A stretch of 64,000 nucleotides of DNA from Usnea hakonensis (Eukaryota; Ascomycota; Lecanoromycetes; Lecanorales; Parmeliaceae). The notes beneath the pieces are model-generated. The model saw only the letters and a list, made by a program, of their open reading frames with translations. It did not search any database and was not told the DNA's origin. Position 1 is the first letter of the stretch, and each line of letters begins with the position of its first letter. The translations under genes were made by a program, and so were the position numbers. The stretch spans positions 9,792 to 73,791 of the forward strand of contig BLJB01000322.1 of the NCBI GenBank assembly GCA_013423325.1. The letters run 5' to 3'. This document shows positions 47,398 to 59,818 of the stretch, one piece after another.

Positions 47398-48484
47398 GAT
47401 CATTGATCCGGTGTGTTAGAAATCCGTTCTACTCTCTAAAATTTATCAAGTGGGAAAGAAGAGAGAAACGACAATGGGCATTTGGCATTTGGCTTTTGGC
47501 AGTTGGCAGTTGGCAGTTGGCAATTGAAGTAAAGTGTGGATGGCATGTGAAGAAAAGAAATGAGGCTGGATTTCGTCATTCAAGGTACCTAGCGGTATTT
47601 AAACATTATAAAACCATAAGCCAGATCGATGGTTGGTCAGCGGCTGCTCTAAGCGCTACTAAAGTACTTGGCCCATGACTCGAATAGAAGCTAAGACATC
47701 GCTAGCTTTCAGCTGGCTGACTCTCATTGTTTTTGGCTGGGATTTCACTTCATATCATTAGTCGTGTACGAACGAAAGGACCACTGATCCTTTTCTGGAA
47801 ACGCACCCCTTTGATATCGATACGCTTGGGCAATACTTCATATTTGAACATCCCATCCATCTCCAGTCGGTGAGATCCATTGTAGGTCACTTTGTGCTGT
47901 TAAATTGCTCTCTGCACCCACACAGTCGTTTCACAAGTAGACGAGCGATACCAAGAACAATTTAGCAGCACCGGCCCCGGGTACGAGAAATAAGACTTAG
48001 CCTGCTTTCTTCTCAATCATGATGGATTAGATTTGTCATTAGAACAAATATCGAAGGCGTCCCAAACAAAACGTGGGTCGACATACAATTGGTCCGGATA
48101 AGTCTAGACGATCGTTTCAGACTCATTTCATCAGGTCCATCTGCATGACACCATGGTAAAGAAGGGGTATGGCATTGAACGCGGTAACCTGAGCTTATGA
48201 CCTTGCAAACGACGTTTAGGCGATGAGCAAGGTGAAGGCAGCTTTGAAAGTACGATGGATTTAGGCTGTCCGCCGCTGAAGCCTCCGACGAAAGGTTCAC
48301 TCTAGAAATGACATGGATCAAATTTCATGCTCTAGATGGGCCGTTAGATACTGCGCCAGCGACGGCTGACGGCTAAAAAAGTGGCTTCGAAAAGGTCTCG
48401 AGGTATTCGCGAGCCTGGTGTGGCACCTTTGACATTAAAATCACATCAATCTTTCTATCAGTGGCTGATCTCTGGGCCTCGGTC
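47398..48484. other. Intergenic with a short TTGGCA-type repeat
   Basis: 1.1 kb between the dehydrogenase start and the SEC5 stop. Positions 47477-47526 hold short tandem GGCATTT / GGCAGTT units. No frame with a recognisable domain. Confidence 0.5.
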
Positions 48485-51400
48485 TCAGCTCTGGAACCTC
48501 TTCTCTCTTTTAAAACAAAGGAATTCGCTCCTAGTCCCCTCCCTCAGCCTTTTCAAGACCGTCCTCATCTCAGGTAATTCTCCTTGCAGTCGTTTACTTG
48601 CATCTGGCGTTGTACCAGCGTCGAGCTCGATATATATCTTGGACTGAGTCTCGCTCGCCTTCTCTGTTGTATACTGGCTCATGGTTTGTGCGACGAATTC
48701 GACGTCAAGCGTTGCTTGCATGAGAGCTGCGAGGGGGTACCGCGACCTTTGTTTGAATGCCCCTAGGAACGCCAGACTCATTTGTTCAAGGAGGTAAGAG
48801 AGAATTTGATTTGTCAGTGGGGCTGCAGTTGTGGAGACTTCGGTGTGCACATAGACTAGTAACAGTAACGATTCGTAGACATATGGCTGGACAGCGGACG
48901 GCCGAGCGGTGGAGGGGACCCAATTTGGAGACGAGATACCAGCGTGGACGGTGGAGGAAAGCCTGGTGGCCGTAGGTTGAGTATATGAGAGGAAAAGACG
49001 TTCCGAGATTTGAGAAAGTGCATCACGGAGGGTTTTGGATTCGTCTGTAAGCGTGATTGAAAAGTTGCTTTCAAATTGAGAGACAAGGTTGGGTACGACG
49101 GAGCTTTGAAGAGCTGCGAGATTAGAGAGGGTGAGGAGCTTGCGGATGTTCTGTAAGCTGTCAACAGGTTATCCAAGCAAAACGGTGCGGAAGAGGTTAC
49201 TCTATCCTTGCCATGAGAGCTTTTGTCCACCACTCGCGAGACAACGTCCATGCCTGCGACGTCATCTTTCTCCTGTTGTGATTTTGAGCTCTCGGCATTC
49301 TCAACCATACCAGACAAGGCTTTGTAGAGTGATGTCACGAATTGACTTCTGACCATTTGTACAAGCTTTGCAGGTGGAGGGGAGACAATAGCTACTGATC
49401 CGGACTTGGCTCCCGCTGCGTCAGGTATAAAGAGTATCTTCTGCATACCTGACAACACCGTATTTTCTAAAGCTGAGAACCGAGCCGGCATGTTGGTCAA
49501 TTCAGGTTGCTCGTCCGCCCTAGACCAATCCTCCATCATTTTAGACAGCTCAGCGTCTCGACCCCATGCCGCACACGCTGCTCGTGCACAACGTTCGCGC
49601 GCACTAGTGACCATGATCCTCAGCTTTTCGGACAAAGTATGGCCCGATGCTATCGGGCGTATGGTAATGGCTTCACTTGCTGCCGAGCCAAGTAAAGTCA
49701 GAAGCTTTTCGAGGTAATGTACTCCGCTCAGCGAATTGGCGAAAGGAGGCCAAAATGCAAATTCTTCCCAAGCTTCACCTCTTCTCAAGGAAGGAGGTGG
49801 TGGATGACTTTCGTCGAACCTAAAACGAGAGTCTTGATGCGCATACGGCGCCAGTGTGGCGGACTGCGGTGTGACAGGGGTTGGCGTCGTTGGGGAGTAC
49901 AGCATGGAGATATCTTCGATTGGAGGGTCTGCGAAGAACGAGTAAATGTTCTCTTGCAATATACCAACAAGCTCGGCGGCTCCGTTTTGGAGATCTTTGA
50001 CACCGTCTGTAGATAACCGATGATGTTTTCTGCTACGGCCATCGATCCCTATGGGCAGAGTTTTCTGTCCTTTACCGTCGATAAAGGTCTGAGCGGTGCT
50101 CCAAAATTCGATTACTTCGCCCAGAATCCCACCTTGGACGGATAGCAGGTTGTTCAGAGAATTATAGATAAGATCCCAAAGCTCTAGAACAGGCGGCGTG
50201 TCCAAATCTTTACTCGTTGCGTCGGAATCTTTCCGAGCAGGGTTCTGTAAATGACCAGCAACTATCTGAGAATCTGGCGGTTCCATGTTCGCAAGTCGTC
50301 TTCGGAGAACTTCAATTTCAACCCTTGAGCGCTCGAATGTAGCATTTATCTTATTCTTCAAATAGTCATACTGACTCAGCAGCCATACCCAAATTGGATT
50401 GTCTTCCACCCCAAGTTCCAAAAGTATGGCGATCAGCGCCATGTGTCCATCCTGCGCATTGCGTTCTGTAGACGATGCTACGCTAGCTTGAACGTTGGTA
50501 AGCTTCCGCCAAATGTCACGCTTGAAATGTTCAATCTGGCCTTCCACCTCTGACCACATGCGGCCGGTAATAACGATTTGATGGACCTGGGAATCTGTGA
50601 GCTGTGCGTGGCCACTTGATACTTCATCGCCTATTTGCCTGGCGTCATCCACAAATTTCCGAGCTCGGGAGACTTCGTTCACCAGACCCTCGTAGTCTTT
50701 GCGCTTGATGCACTCGGACAAAGCATTCCCTACCTCGAAGATTTCGTGGCTTTCCTCAACGGAAACCATTACTGACTTCAAGCTTCCCTCCCGTTCTCGT
50801 CCACCTAAAGCAGGACCCCATATTTCCTCAGCTTTGACAGCGGCCTCGATCAGGGGAGCTTTGAGTCCTTGCACTCCGTATTCGCTCTCCTTCGTTAGGG
50901 CATTCTTCTTTTTATTGCTTTGCGACTGCTTGTTGGCGCCTCTGCCTGGAGATAGAGGACCTTGCCCACTAGCGTTCCTAAAATGTAGGCTGCTTCTACT
51001 GGTGACTCGGGAGTGGGTCCGTGATCTATCCAGTTCGGGCTCTGCGCCTTGATTGCGCATCTCGGAGTAGACATTATCGATCGTAGTCTTTGCCCGGACG
51101 AATCTTTCAAAATTGGACTCGACAAGGACCTTTAAAGACGCAGATTTTTGATCGATAGATCGTGAGAGAAATTCAAGACCTTGCAGTAAAGATTGGGTTG
51201 AAGCATTTGAGTGAACTTGTGATAGGTATAGGTTCGGAGAAAAGGTGGTAGAGGAGAGGAGGAATCTGTTCCCTAGGCGCACTCAGCATGATGTGGTGCT
51301 GAAGGTGTAGACAACCCTCACGCAATCGCTGGTCTTCTTCGACCGGCAGACCCTTTTGTCTCAAAACACGTACAACGCTATCGGTCATTCCCAAAGGGTC

Positions 51401-51655
51401 AGGCTCATCCTTCTGCACCAAATTCTCATGACCGTCACGAAGCTTCTCTGACCCGGGTACTAAGCTACGGTGATCACTGCCATGGCGCTGCAGAGCCGAA
51501 TACCTCGATTTAGATCGACGATTGGCAGGCTTCGAGATACGGCTGGCTGTATTTTCCTCCTCTGACGCGTCGCTCTCGTCTTTTTCCGAAGGCCAAGCTA
51601 TAGGGAAAGGATTGGTGAGATTGTAATGATTAAGGATTTTGTGCTCATCATTCAT
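48485..51655 (-). CDS. SEC5: Exocyst complex component Sec5
   Basis: Three exons on the minus strand: 51655-51322, 51272-49201 and 49150-48485, totalling about 1,023 residues, close to the length of known Sec5 proteins. The conserved start of the Sec5 domain spans the first junction (QRLR joined to NRFLLSSTTFSPNLYLSQVH, then SRSIDQKSASLKVLVESNFERF). The large second exon includes the helical-rod body and SHGKDR. The third supplies NIRKLLTLSNLAALQSSVVP and the C-terminal helical bundle. The start at 51655 gives NDEHKILNHYNLTNPFPIAW, matching family N-termini. Sec5 is one of eight exocyst subunits that tether secretory vesicles to the plasma membrane at growth sites, and bridges to Rho/Rab signals. 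Confidence 0.93.
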
Positions 51656-52263
51656 TTTAATGGCATCCACCGTGGGTCATATCTATTATCAAGAGGTCTG
51701 AGAGCGACGGTAGATTTGGATGAATCTAATCTACGAACAAGGTGAGAGTGACTCAGTACGGAGTACATGGTACTCGTACATGCCCTAAAAGCTGCTTTAA
51801 TTCGAATAAAGTGAATGCAAATCCGACCGGCTCCTACGGACAATATCAAATTAGCTCATGCACAAAGCTTGCGAATTTTAGCGCACTTTTTTCGAAAAAT
51901 CACACACCTCGTCCTGACATTGCCTTATATCAGCATCATTATTATTTGAAATTTTTTATAGGGCCGAGATCCTTAGTAAGAGGCGACGAACATTAGTATA
52001 TAGGCCTTTCTAAGATTCGTTATACTTATGGACCTATATAATTGATCTAGAAATATAATGTCTTGGCAGTATCACTTTTTAGGTGGCGAGGTTGCGAAAA
52101 AAAGTGCCAAGCAATTTGCAAGCTTTGTGCAGAAGCTAATACTGTTTTAATTGCTTCTTCCTTGGAAATTCCCTCGCCCTAGAGCACCTTATAGCTACCT
52201 TACCTATCATCATATCGCTTCTGGGGACCAATCGTGTGCCAAGTGAGCACACGTATTCCCAAG
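51656..52263. promoter_or_regulatory. Shared SEC5 / IDH2 divergent promoter region
   Basis: SEC5 (minus) and IDH2 (plus) start 608 bp apart and point away from each other, so both promoters lie here. AT-rich around 51,880-52,150. No defined factor site is claimed. Confidence 0.5.
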
Positions 52264-53758
52264 ATGATAGCTAGTCGCTCCTTTACTTCTCCAGGGAAGC
52301 AATGTTTGCGTGCAGCTAGCGCGTTTCGTCCATATGTCCCCGCAATAGCACCAATAGCACGAGTATGTGAGGTCCCAATCGCATTTCTTGCATCTGAAGT
52401 CTATGAAGACCATGCTTACAGGGCTGCTTGTTCAAAGAATCAAATTAGGCCTTATTCGATACCATATGAAGACAAAGTTGCCAAGTTCAAAGGGAAGAAG
52501 GGCTCAGACGTATGTGATATCCTGATACTTTAATCAAAGGTCCTACGTGTGTCGTTCAAAAGGCATTGTTTTAAGGAATACCACGCTCATATCACCGTGA
52601 GTTTAGGGCAATTATACGGTCACGTTAATCGAGGGAGACGGCATAGGCCCGGAGATATCACAATCTGTCAAAGACATCTTCTCCGCAGCTAAGGCACATG
52701 CAACATTCTGTCCTGCTCTAACATTGAGCTGATATTTCCCAGACCCCAATCAAGTGGGAATCTGTCGATGTCACACCTCAATTGAAGGATGGCCGAACAG
52801 TCATTCCGGACAAAGCCATTAGCAGCGTCAAAACAAACTTTATTGCGCTCAAAGGACCTTTAGCGGCAAGTTTTTCGGACGCCTTTCTCAGGTATGACGA
52901 GGCTGATGTCGTATTAGACCCCTATCGGAAAAGGCCATGTCTCGCTCAATCTCACTCTTCGCCGTACCTTCAACCTTTTTGCCAACGTCCGTCCCTGTGT
53001 TTCTATCGCCGGCTACAAGACTCCCTATGACAACGTCGACACCGTTCTAATCCGGGAGAACACCGAAGGAGAATACAGTGGAATTGAACATGTGGTGATT
53101 CCCGGTGTTGTACAGAGCATAAAATTAATCACCCGGGAAGCTTCCGAAAGGGTATTGAGATACGCGTTTCAATACGCAGAGGATGTAGGCAAGAGGAAGG
53201 TCCGGGTTGTACACAAGGCTACGATTATGAAAATGAGTGACGGCTTGTTCTTGAACATTGCTCGCGAGATCAGCAAGGAGTTCCCGACAATTGACTTTGA
53301 TGCTGAACTGCTCGACAACACATGTTTGAAGATTGTGACGGATCCTGCACCCTACAGCGATAAGGTGCTAGTGATGCCGAACCTTTACGGTGATATCCTT
53401 TCCGACATGTGTGCGGGACTGATCGGCGGGTTGGGCCTGACACCGTCTGGCAATATTGGAGACGAATGCTCTATCTTTGAGGCCGTGCACGGTTCTGCGC
53501 CAGATATTGCCGGTAAAGGCCTTGCAAACCCGACAGCGCTGCTGTTGAGTAGCATTATGATGCTGCGGCATATGGATCTACAGGCGCATGCAGACAAAAT
53601 CCAGAAGGCCATCTTCGACACTCTGGCTGAAGGAAAGGTAAGGCAATCGCGGATCGTGTTGGAAGACAATGCGCTGACTCTCTTAGTTTTTGACCGGCGA
53701 CTTGGGAGGCAAGGCGAAAACGCACGAGTACGCAGAAGCAATCATCAAGAAGCTGTGA
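52264..53758 (+). CDS. IDH2: NAD+-dependent isocitrate dehydrogenase subunit 2, mitochondrial
   Basis: Five exons: 52264-52509, 52607-52693, 52743-52865, 52918-53637 and 53687-53758, about 415 residues. The first ~80 residues are rich in Arg/Ser/Ala, a mitochondrial presequence, then NYTVTLIEGDGIGPEIS, which fits the Idh2 rather than Idh1 class. Substrate and cofactor motifs follow: KGPLATPIGKGHVSLNLTLR, LIRENTEGEYSGIEH, MPNLYGDILSDMCAG and EAVHGSAPDIAGK. The enzyme oxidises isocitrate to 2-oxoglutarate in the TCA cycle as a hetero-octamer with Idh1. Introns 2 and 3 begin with GC instead of GT (AAG|GCACAT and GCG|GCAAGT) and both end in AG. Joining there restores the family sequence exactly, and no GT alternative does. 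The first exon may hide a further small intron in the poorly conserved presequence. Confidence 0.92.
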
Positions 53759-54136
53759 ATATTCGTAGAGATGTTGTTTCTGTTCTACGTGGTGACAAGA
53801 GATGTGGGCTGGGGAGGAGTAGGCCATGTCGTTGAAGAGCCACGCAAGATTTTGCGTTGTAAATATATTGCAGGTGAACATTCGTACATGCGGCCACTCT
53901 GGACAGTCTGGTGATTTGTGTATCACCAAGTTTTGTCGTAGATGGGTAGGTACGCTTTCAAACAAAATTGCAATTGGTGAGTAAGGTAGGTACCTACCTT
54001 ACTGTAACAGCAGGGCCGGAGTCTGGCTGGTCAAAATAAAGTAGGTACTGTTAAAGATAAAGTATTAAAAGTACATAGGTATATTTAAGCCACACACAGG
54101 AGATTGACCAAGGTAACAAAGGCCCTACTAACTAGG

Positions 54137-54162
54137 CCCCTGCGTTGAGGTGCTCGCAGGGG
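54137..54162. repeat. Perfect 8-bp inverted repeat (hairpin)
   Basis: CCCCTGCG and CGCAGGGG flank a 10-nt loop. It lies about 380 bp after the IDH2 stop in otherwise AT-richer DNA. Function unknown. Confidence 0.7.
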
Positions 54163-55044
54163 TTGTTTATTGGGAGGATATTCCGTGCATTGTCATCGAT
54201 CATCATACTTAAAGTACATGGCGTGTGGACCAGCGAGATCTTGGAGGGGTCAGAGGTACAACATGGAGCACTTTTGGGCTTACTTATAGATGATGGCTAG
54301 CAGGATGCAGGGGCTACCCGAATCGAAGTAATCGACTGGTGAATGTGGTAACGTTGGGGACTGTGGATGAAAAGGAATGAATAGAAAAAGGTATCTGGAA
54401 AAGTGGATGGAATGAATTTGTCATCAAGGAAAGTTAAAAGGAGGGTGTACTCGGTAGAACCTTTCTTTGGGGGTCTGAAAGCGGGTACTAATGGCGGGGG
54501 CCGCGGCCGTAGATATCCCATCATTGCGTCTTCCTGTTCCTGAATATTTCCAGCCATGTCTCGGCCTCGTTTTGGTCACCTCTTTCCCCCTTTCTTGATT
54601 CTCCTCCCTCCACTATTGATCGACATTGCTCTAGTGATTTCGCTCGAGATGGGGCTGATTGAGGTCATTGGCGTCTCAGCCAAGAGAACCCCGTAGACTA
54701 AGGTAAGGTACGAGTGCATATATGCACCTTGGCTTATTCATTTCATGCCGGTATGACACCGGAATTAAGGAAAAAATGTAATGTAAAATAGTGAATTGAC
54801 GAACGGATTGATCGAGACTAATGCAGTGTATTGAAGATTGAGAATGAAGAATTAAGAATTAAATCTACGCGTGTCAGAGTAGAGGGTCAGGGAATGGCTT
54901 CTTGATTCACACAACATCTTCCTCAGCCTATACTCCCTACTTATTTCATCTTTCCTTTTCCCCCACTACTCTCCATCCATGACTATCTCCTAAACATCTC
55001 TTGTATCTTCATGTTGTGTTCCTCTACACACCACTATCATCACT

Positions 55045-55103
55045 CTATAATTCCTCTATAATTCCTCTATAATTCCTCTATGACCCCTCTATAACCCCTC
55101 TAT
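55045..55103 (+). repeat. 11-bp tandem repeat upstream of RAX1
   Basis: CTATAATTCCT occurs three times and is followed by CTATGACCCCT and CTATAACCCCT. It ends about 95 bp before the RAX1 ATG, so it is in the promoter or 5' leader. Confidence 0.8.
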
Positions 55104-55197
55104 CGAATCATCCCTTCTCCTATGATCGCGTATTGATAGCCTGTTAGGGTATCACTGTCGCTGGCCCTCTCATCCAGCTTGCTGTGACCCTCTCACC

Positions 55198-56807
55198 ATG
55201 TCAATTCTCTTCTACGTACGTATCCTCATGTTCTACATTGATCATTTTGCCTGAATATGGAAACCTGTTCATGGCCGGGAGTGTCTGTGAGACCAACACA
55301 TTCAAGACTTCGACTATTGTCTTTCAGAAAAAGCAGTGCTGACTCTACAAAACCCAACAGAAACGCCCCGCCTTTGTTGAAAAGGCCCAAGGGCCCATGA
55401 CCCTGGCTTCGTGTCAAGCATATGTTGAGAGGACATCCAAGCATAAGAGATCCATCCCCCCGGATCTTTCATTCGAGAATGTCATCCAGGACAAGGCAAT
55501 GCCGCCATGCTCGCGTCAGGACTTCATGGTACTTACATTCGTAGCCGCTCTGGTACAGGATCACCTTGTGCACTCAACACTAACCATCTTGGTAGGAATA
55601 TCTAGTATACGTTTCTCATGATGCCGAAAACTTGCAGTTCTGGCTGTGGTACGAGGACTACTCGCGTCGCTTCTTTGCGGCTTCCAAATCTGAGCGAGCC
55701 CTGTCCCCACCGTGGTACCAAGCAGAAGTATCACGTCCGCACACCAATGATTCCAACCAGACAAGTGCGACTATCTTCGAGAGAGAGAACGCTGCACCTA
55801 CTATAGGAATGGCGATTCAAGACTTTCGCTTCGACCAAGTTCACTGCTCAAGCTCACCAAAATTGTTTCACCATGACACGCAATCCCTGGCTTCCATTAC
55901 AGGGACTACTCTGTATCATGCCGAATCTATCGAGGACTTCGACATGCAAATGGGCCTGAAGGGCAAACTATGTGATTTTCCTCTATGCAACCCTCATGTA
56001 CACTGCTAAGCTTTCATAGTCACCATCCAGCCGTTCCGCTCCGAGGTCAACCGTGTTGTCTCCCACTATCTCAATCCTGGCTCGAGCAGGGAGCTCAATC
56101 TCTCAAGTAAAGACCGCGCTGCCGTTCTTCACGCCCTAGAGTACACTACTCACCCTTCTGCGCTCACTCTTGTCAAAGACATGGTTGAAACTAGCTTGCG
56201 CTGTCAATCTCACCCAAATTTCATCCGCTGGGCCATTTGTAATGGCAACAAGCCGCGCGTCCTTTTTGTTCGCAACTCGGGTATTGCGCATATCATCGCA
56301 GCTGTCGTTCTCGGTCTTCTTCTTATCTTAAGCCACGCATCAAGATGGTGGAGGTTCTTCGTCTTTCCGCTCTTTTTTGTTGGTTTTGACATCGGTGTCG
56401 CGGCTTACAAGGGCCTTTGTGTCATCATCTACACAAGCCATTGCCGAGCTTTGCGTCCCTGGGAGCAATTCAGCGAGGAGATCTCCCTTACCGGCTTCGA
56501 CGGCGGCCCTGAAGAAGAAGCCAACCTCTCTACCGACGACGTGTTCAGCATGGTCTCCCGCTCCAGGAGTGGTGTCTCACTTGACACTTTCGGGACATCA
56601 AACAGCTACAGCCACGAGTTGTGGGTTGAAAAATACAAGCAGAAGCACTTATTTAAGAAGATTTTCACCAAGAGCATCTGGGTGCAAGAACAGGCAGTGA
56701 GGTTGTTACAAGACAAAATTGTGAAGCAGAGTCATGCATGGGCTCTCATTATTAGTATCATGTTAACGGCCTTGGTAGTGGCACTACCCAAGGCTAATGC
56801 CATCTAG
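55198..56807 (+). CDS. RAX1: Rax1-like RGS-domain membrane protein
   Basis: Four exons: 55198-55215, 55361-55528, 55596-55971 and 56020-56807, about 449 residues. An RGS-like domain occupies roughly residues 1-220 (SFENVIQD, then YLVYVSHDAENLQFWLWYED, and the later TIQPFRSEVNRVVSHYL). Three hydrophobic segments follow near the C-terminus: HIIAAVVLGLLLIL, FFVFPLFFVGFDIGVAAY and ALIISIMLTALVVALP. This layout is that of yeast Rax1, which with Rax2 marks cell poles for bud-site selection. In filamentous fungi the role is presumably in polarity, which is inference. All introns are GT-AG with consistent phase. Confidence 0.87.
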
Positions 56808-58386
56808 AAGCTGGGCCAACGGACCCGGAGTCACTCGACCGTCCAAGTGCTGGACGCTCGCTTTCGGCCACGTGGGTACAAAGTTCGAATGGAGGTTCAA
56901 AAGCGCTAGACGAAAGAGTTGCAGGTTAGATGATGGACGGTGGATTGACTTCCATCGTGTGCTCGCGTCACAGAAGATAAGATAGCCGTTGCACACTGGC
57001 TGTGCCTTCGGAGATATTGGCTAGTCATCTTGCGGTTCTGGTCGTCCCTTGGCTACTTCATCCAGGAAATTTGCATAGATCACATTAGCATAGCACGCAA
57101 TTTGTTTACAATAAGAAAACAAGAGCGAAAGGTGGAATATCTCCATGTCTCGCGCCTTCTCTCCTTTAGTGCAATTCAGTTACTATATTCGATCGATCAA
57201 CTCGATGGAGAGACCAAATTCGGACCATTGAATTCCAACTGTAAGACACAAGGAAGAGACGGGGCCTCTGAGCATGTGGCCGATTCGAACAATCAAACCT
57301 TTGAATGCTATCTCCATTCATTGATTTGCGGACAAGAAAAGGTGTACACTGGATTACTCCACAGCGCAACTACGGGTGTGGAATAGAGATATAGCATCGG
57401 AACTCGGGATTTCTTATTGAAGAAATATTTTGAAGGGTAGAGCTCTTACTGTGAAAAATGTCGGACTTTTCACTCGAATTGAGACCCGCTCATCAGCGTT
57501 CTGTTTTTCAAACGACGTGTCTTCAAAAGTTCAAAGTGCAACGACAAATGGTCTACAACAGTAGAGAGAGACCAATCGGATGAATACTGTCTGTAGCCTA
57601 CTGCTTTGACCTCAGCCCTTCGAAATTCCTGACAGACAACATCCTGACCGCTTTGTCCCATCCAGCAGCATAAACCTGCACAACAATCCTCGTGGGCATT
57701 TTTGGCTCTTTCCTGGAAAAAAAAAAAGGCCTTCCTTCCGTTATCTTCGCCCGTATCAGAAGCCTGGAATGATAGTGACAGATCTGTGCAACGATTGTGC
57801 GAAGACATACACTATCATCCGGGCAGGATTGTGAAGACGCAGGAAGCAAGGAGATGAAGACGCGGACATGGATGGGAATATTCCAGGCTGAAAGCCCCCA
57901 GCCTCTTCCATTGTTCCTCTATGCAAAAGGCTCATTGCAGATCCCTAGCTCGTCTCGAGTCATCTTTGCATCGCGTTAGATAACCCTATACAATATGGCC
58001 TAGTCAGTGGCCGTGGCGGTTCATTCTAAGAACTTCGGATTTGCAATTTGACCCTCACGATCGCTGTGCAGAAATGCCTTCAACCCAGATCCGGAGCCGT
58101 TCTCGCTTTTACGTCTCTCAATATGAATCAAGCATCTTTGAGAAAGTTTCTTGTAGAGCTGCATCAATCCAAAGTCATCATTCTTTCGCTCCAAAATGCC
58201 AGTGACTGCATCGAACCATTTGTCCACCCCGGTGTGCCGATACCGAACGATAAATCACCCTTCCTCTGAATATGAATCGGAGTCGATAATGATCGGCACG
58301 TCTTCCTTGTCCAGCATGATACTTGCGGGGTTGATGCTTATCATTGTGATTCAAACCTAGATCGTGAATATGATCAAGGCAACAGT
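56808..58386. other. Intergenic between RAX1 and zinc-finger gene
   Basis: 1.6 kb with no confident gene. On the minus strand a 29-codon frame starting at ATG 58344 contains VPIIIDSDSYSEE, an acidic motif resembling a SUMO-interaction motif, and a 68-codon frame (58227-58021) follows. They might be exons of a small gene, but I found no convincing splice arrangement. Confidence 0.4.
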
Positions 58387-59377
58387 CTATTCCTTCCATC
58401 TCACACCCCACTCCCCCTTGGCAAAGCTACTCTCCACCACTCTCCCCCCTTGAACGGCCTCCACCTTTCTCCTCTTCCCCTCCCCACTTTCTTCCAAAAA
58501 CCCAAACGCCACGCCCCTCCGCGCAGCCCTTCTCACCATCTCCCGTTCTTTGGCCTTCTGCATGCCCCATTCCCTCCCAGACCTTTGCAGCCTGTTCTCC
58601 GAATCGGGCTTCTTACTCGTAGTAATAGCAGTAGCTACAGGTGACTCCATCTCCGGCGGCAGTCTGACACCACCCTCATCTCCCTCCGCTTCCTCTTCCA
58701 CATCACTCTGACCGTTGGGCCCCGGCCCATCTGCACCGCTCGAGAGCTCCTCATCCTCGCTGTGCACCCCACCATCTGTCCTAGTCCTGCCAAAGACCAT
58801 CCTCTCCACTTCCTCGCATTGCACAACCCGACCTTCCCTGCCATCTTCCAATAGTCGCACAAAAGTCCGCTCAATGTCACTCTCCGGGGACACAGCGGGA
58901 CGAGGTTTCTCTCGTCGGCAGCGGTCCGAGCAGTATTTCTGGGGCGTGGATTGCGGGGCATGGGATTTGCGGGGAGCTTGAGAGGAGTCAGAAGCGAGGA
59001 AAATGACGGCTTGGTGGTCTAGGCTGGAGGAAAAGATGTGTCCCACCGCATCACAGACGTAGATACTTGATCAAACGCAAGATGATAAATGCGCAGTCTC
59101 AGATATCTTAGAAATATATATGACAGAGGGAACGATACAGCTTATGAAGATTCCATTCTAAATCACAGGACAACCATGAAAAACAACACCACAAGGCACA
59201 AATACTCGAGCATGTACTACTTTCCATGTTCCTGGAACGACGATTCCAAGAAATACGAAAGGCGGGCTTACAGATTATCCGTCCACAGGTGTGGCAGTAT
59301 AGACTATTAGCTGACGGCGCTGGGGCAAGAGCATTGCGAGAAGGCCTGGTGGACATGCTTGGAGCTTGCCTCGGCAT
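58387..59377 (-). CDS. Small conserved fungal zinc-finger-like protein
   Basis: Two exons on the minus strand, 59377-59272 and 58976-58387, give about 231 residues. The first exon carries YCHTCGRII and the second KYCSDRCRREKP, so an intron splits a CX2C...CX3C metal-binding pair, about 24 residues apart, resembling DUF2256-type zinc ribbons. A conserved segment follows (IERTFVRLLEDGREG, then CEEVERMVFG), then an acidic low-complexity stretch and a C-terminal block shared by this fungal family (MVRRAARRGVAFGFLEE, ESSFAKGEWGVRWKE). No function is known to me. The intron phase (1) and the joined sequence fit family expectation, which is why I prefer this start to one inside the second exon. Confidence 0.72.
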
Positions 59378-59818
59378 CTGAGGTAGGGACAAGGAACGGG
59401 GAAGACAGTAGCGACGAGGAGAGATGGGAAGTGGGAAAAGAGAAAGACGTATTAGATGCTCAACGACAACACGGCGGTGCATCAAGTCGGAGAGGAAATT
59501 TGGGGTAAGTACGAGTTACAGGAAAGGTTCAGACAAGCTGTTCATTTTGCCGAAATAAAAGACATATCAAACTCTTCACTTTTCTTTCCGAGTGCTTGCT
59601 ATTACGTAGAGTACTAATGCTATTTCTATTACTACAACGTCATGCTTAATCTTGACTATACACACGCGGTTTATACATCCTTCGTTGAGATGGCCGTCAT
59701 TTCCCGCTATTCCTTTTGCTTTTTTCCCGTCAAATGCTTTGCTAGAACGACAGCGCCATCCCCAATGCTACCTGCTGTACCTTTGTTCACAAATGCCTGT
59801 GTGCAGATTTGCCTCCCA
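59378..59818. other. Intergenic
   Basis: 441 bp between the chitin synthase stop and the zinc-finger gene start, both on the minus strand. It holds the promoter of the latter. No gene is seen. Confidence 0.5.

Larger units (their letters stand above)
53759..55197. other. Intergenic, with RAX1 upstream region
   Basis: 1.4 kb without a supported gene. It contains a perfect inverted repeat (54137-54162) and, just upstream of RAX1, five copies of an 11-bp pyrimidine-rich repeat (CTATAATTCCT type, about 55045-55103). A minus frame at 54297-54557 lacks domain features. Confidence 0.5.

Noticed and set aside
52363..52421. An intron (GTATGT...TTACAG) inside the first IDH2 exon
   Set aside because: It looks like a good intron, but its 59 nt would break the frame, whereas the uninterrupted reading leads correctly into the conserved domain.
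57470..57849. Overlapping minus-strand ORFs as a gene
   Set aside because: There is no domain, no signal peptide, and two frames compete over a low-complexity poly-A/T stretch.
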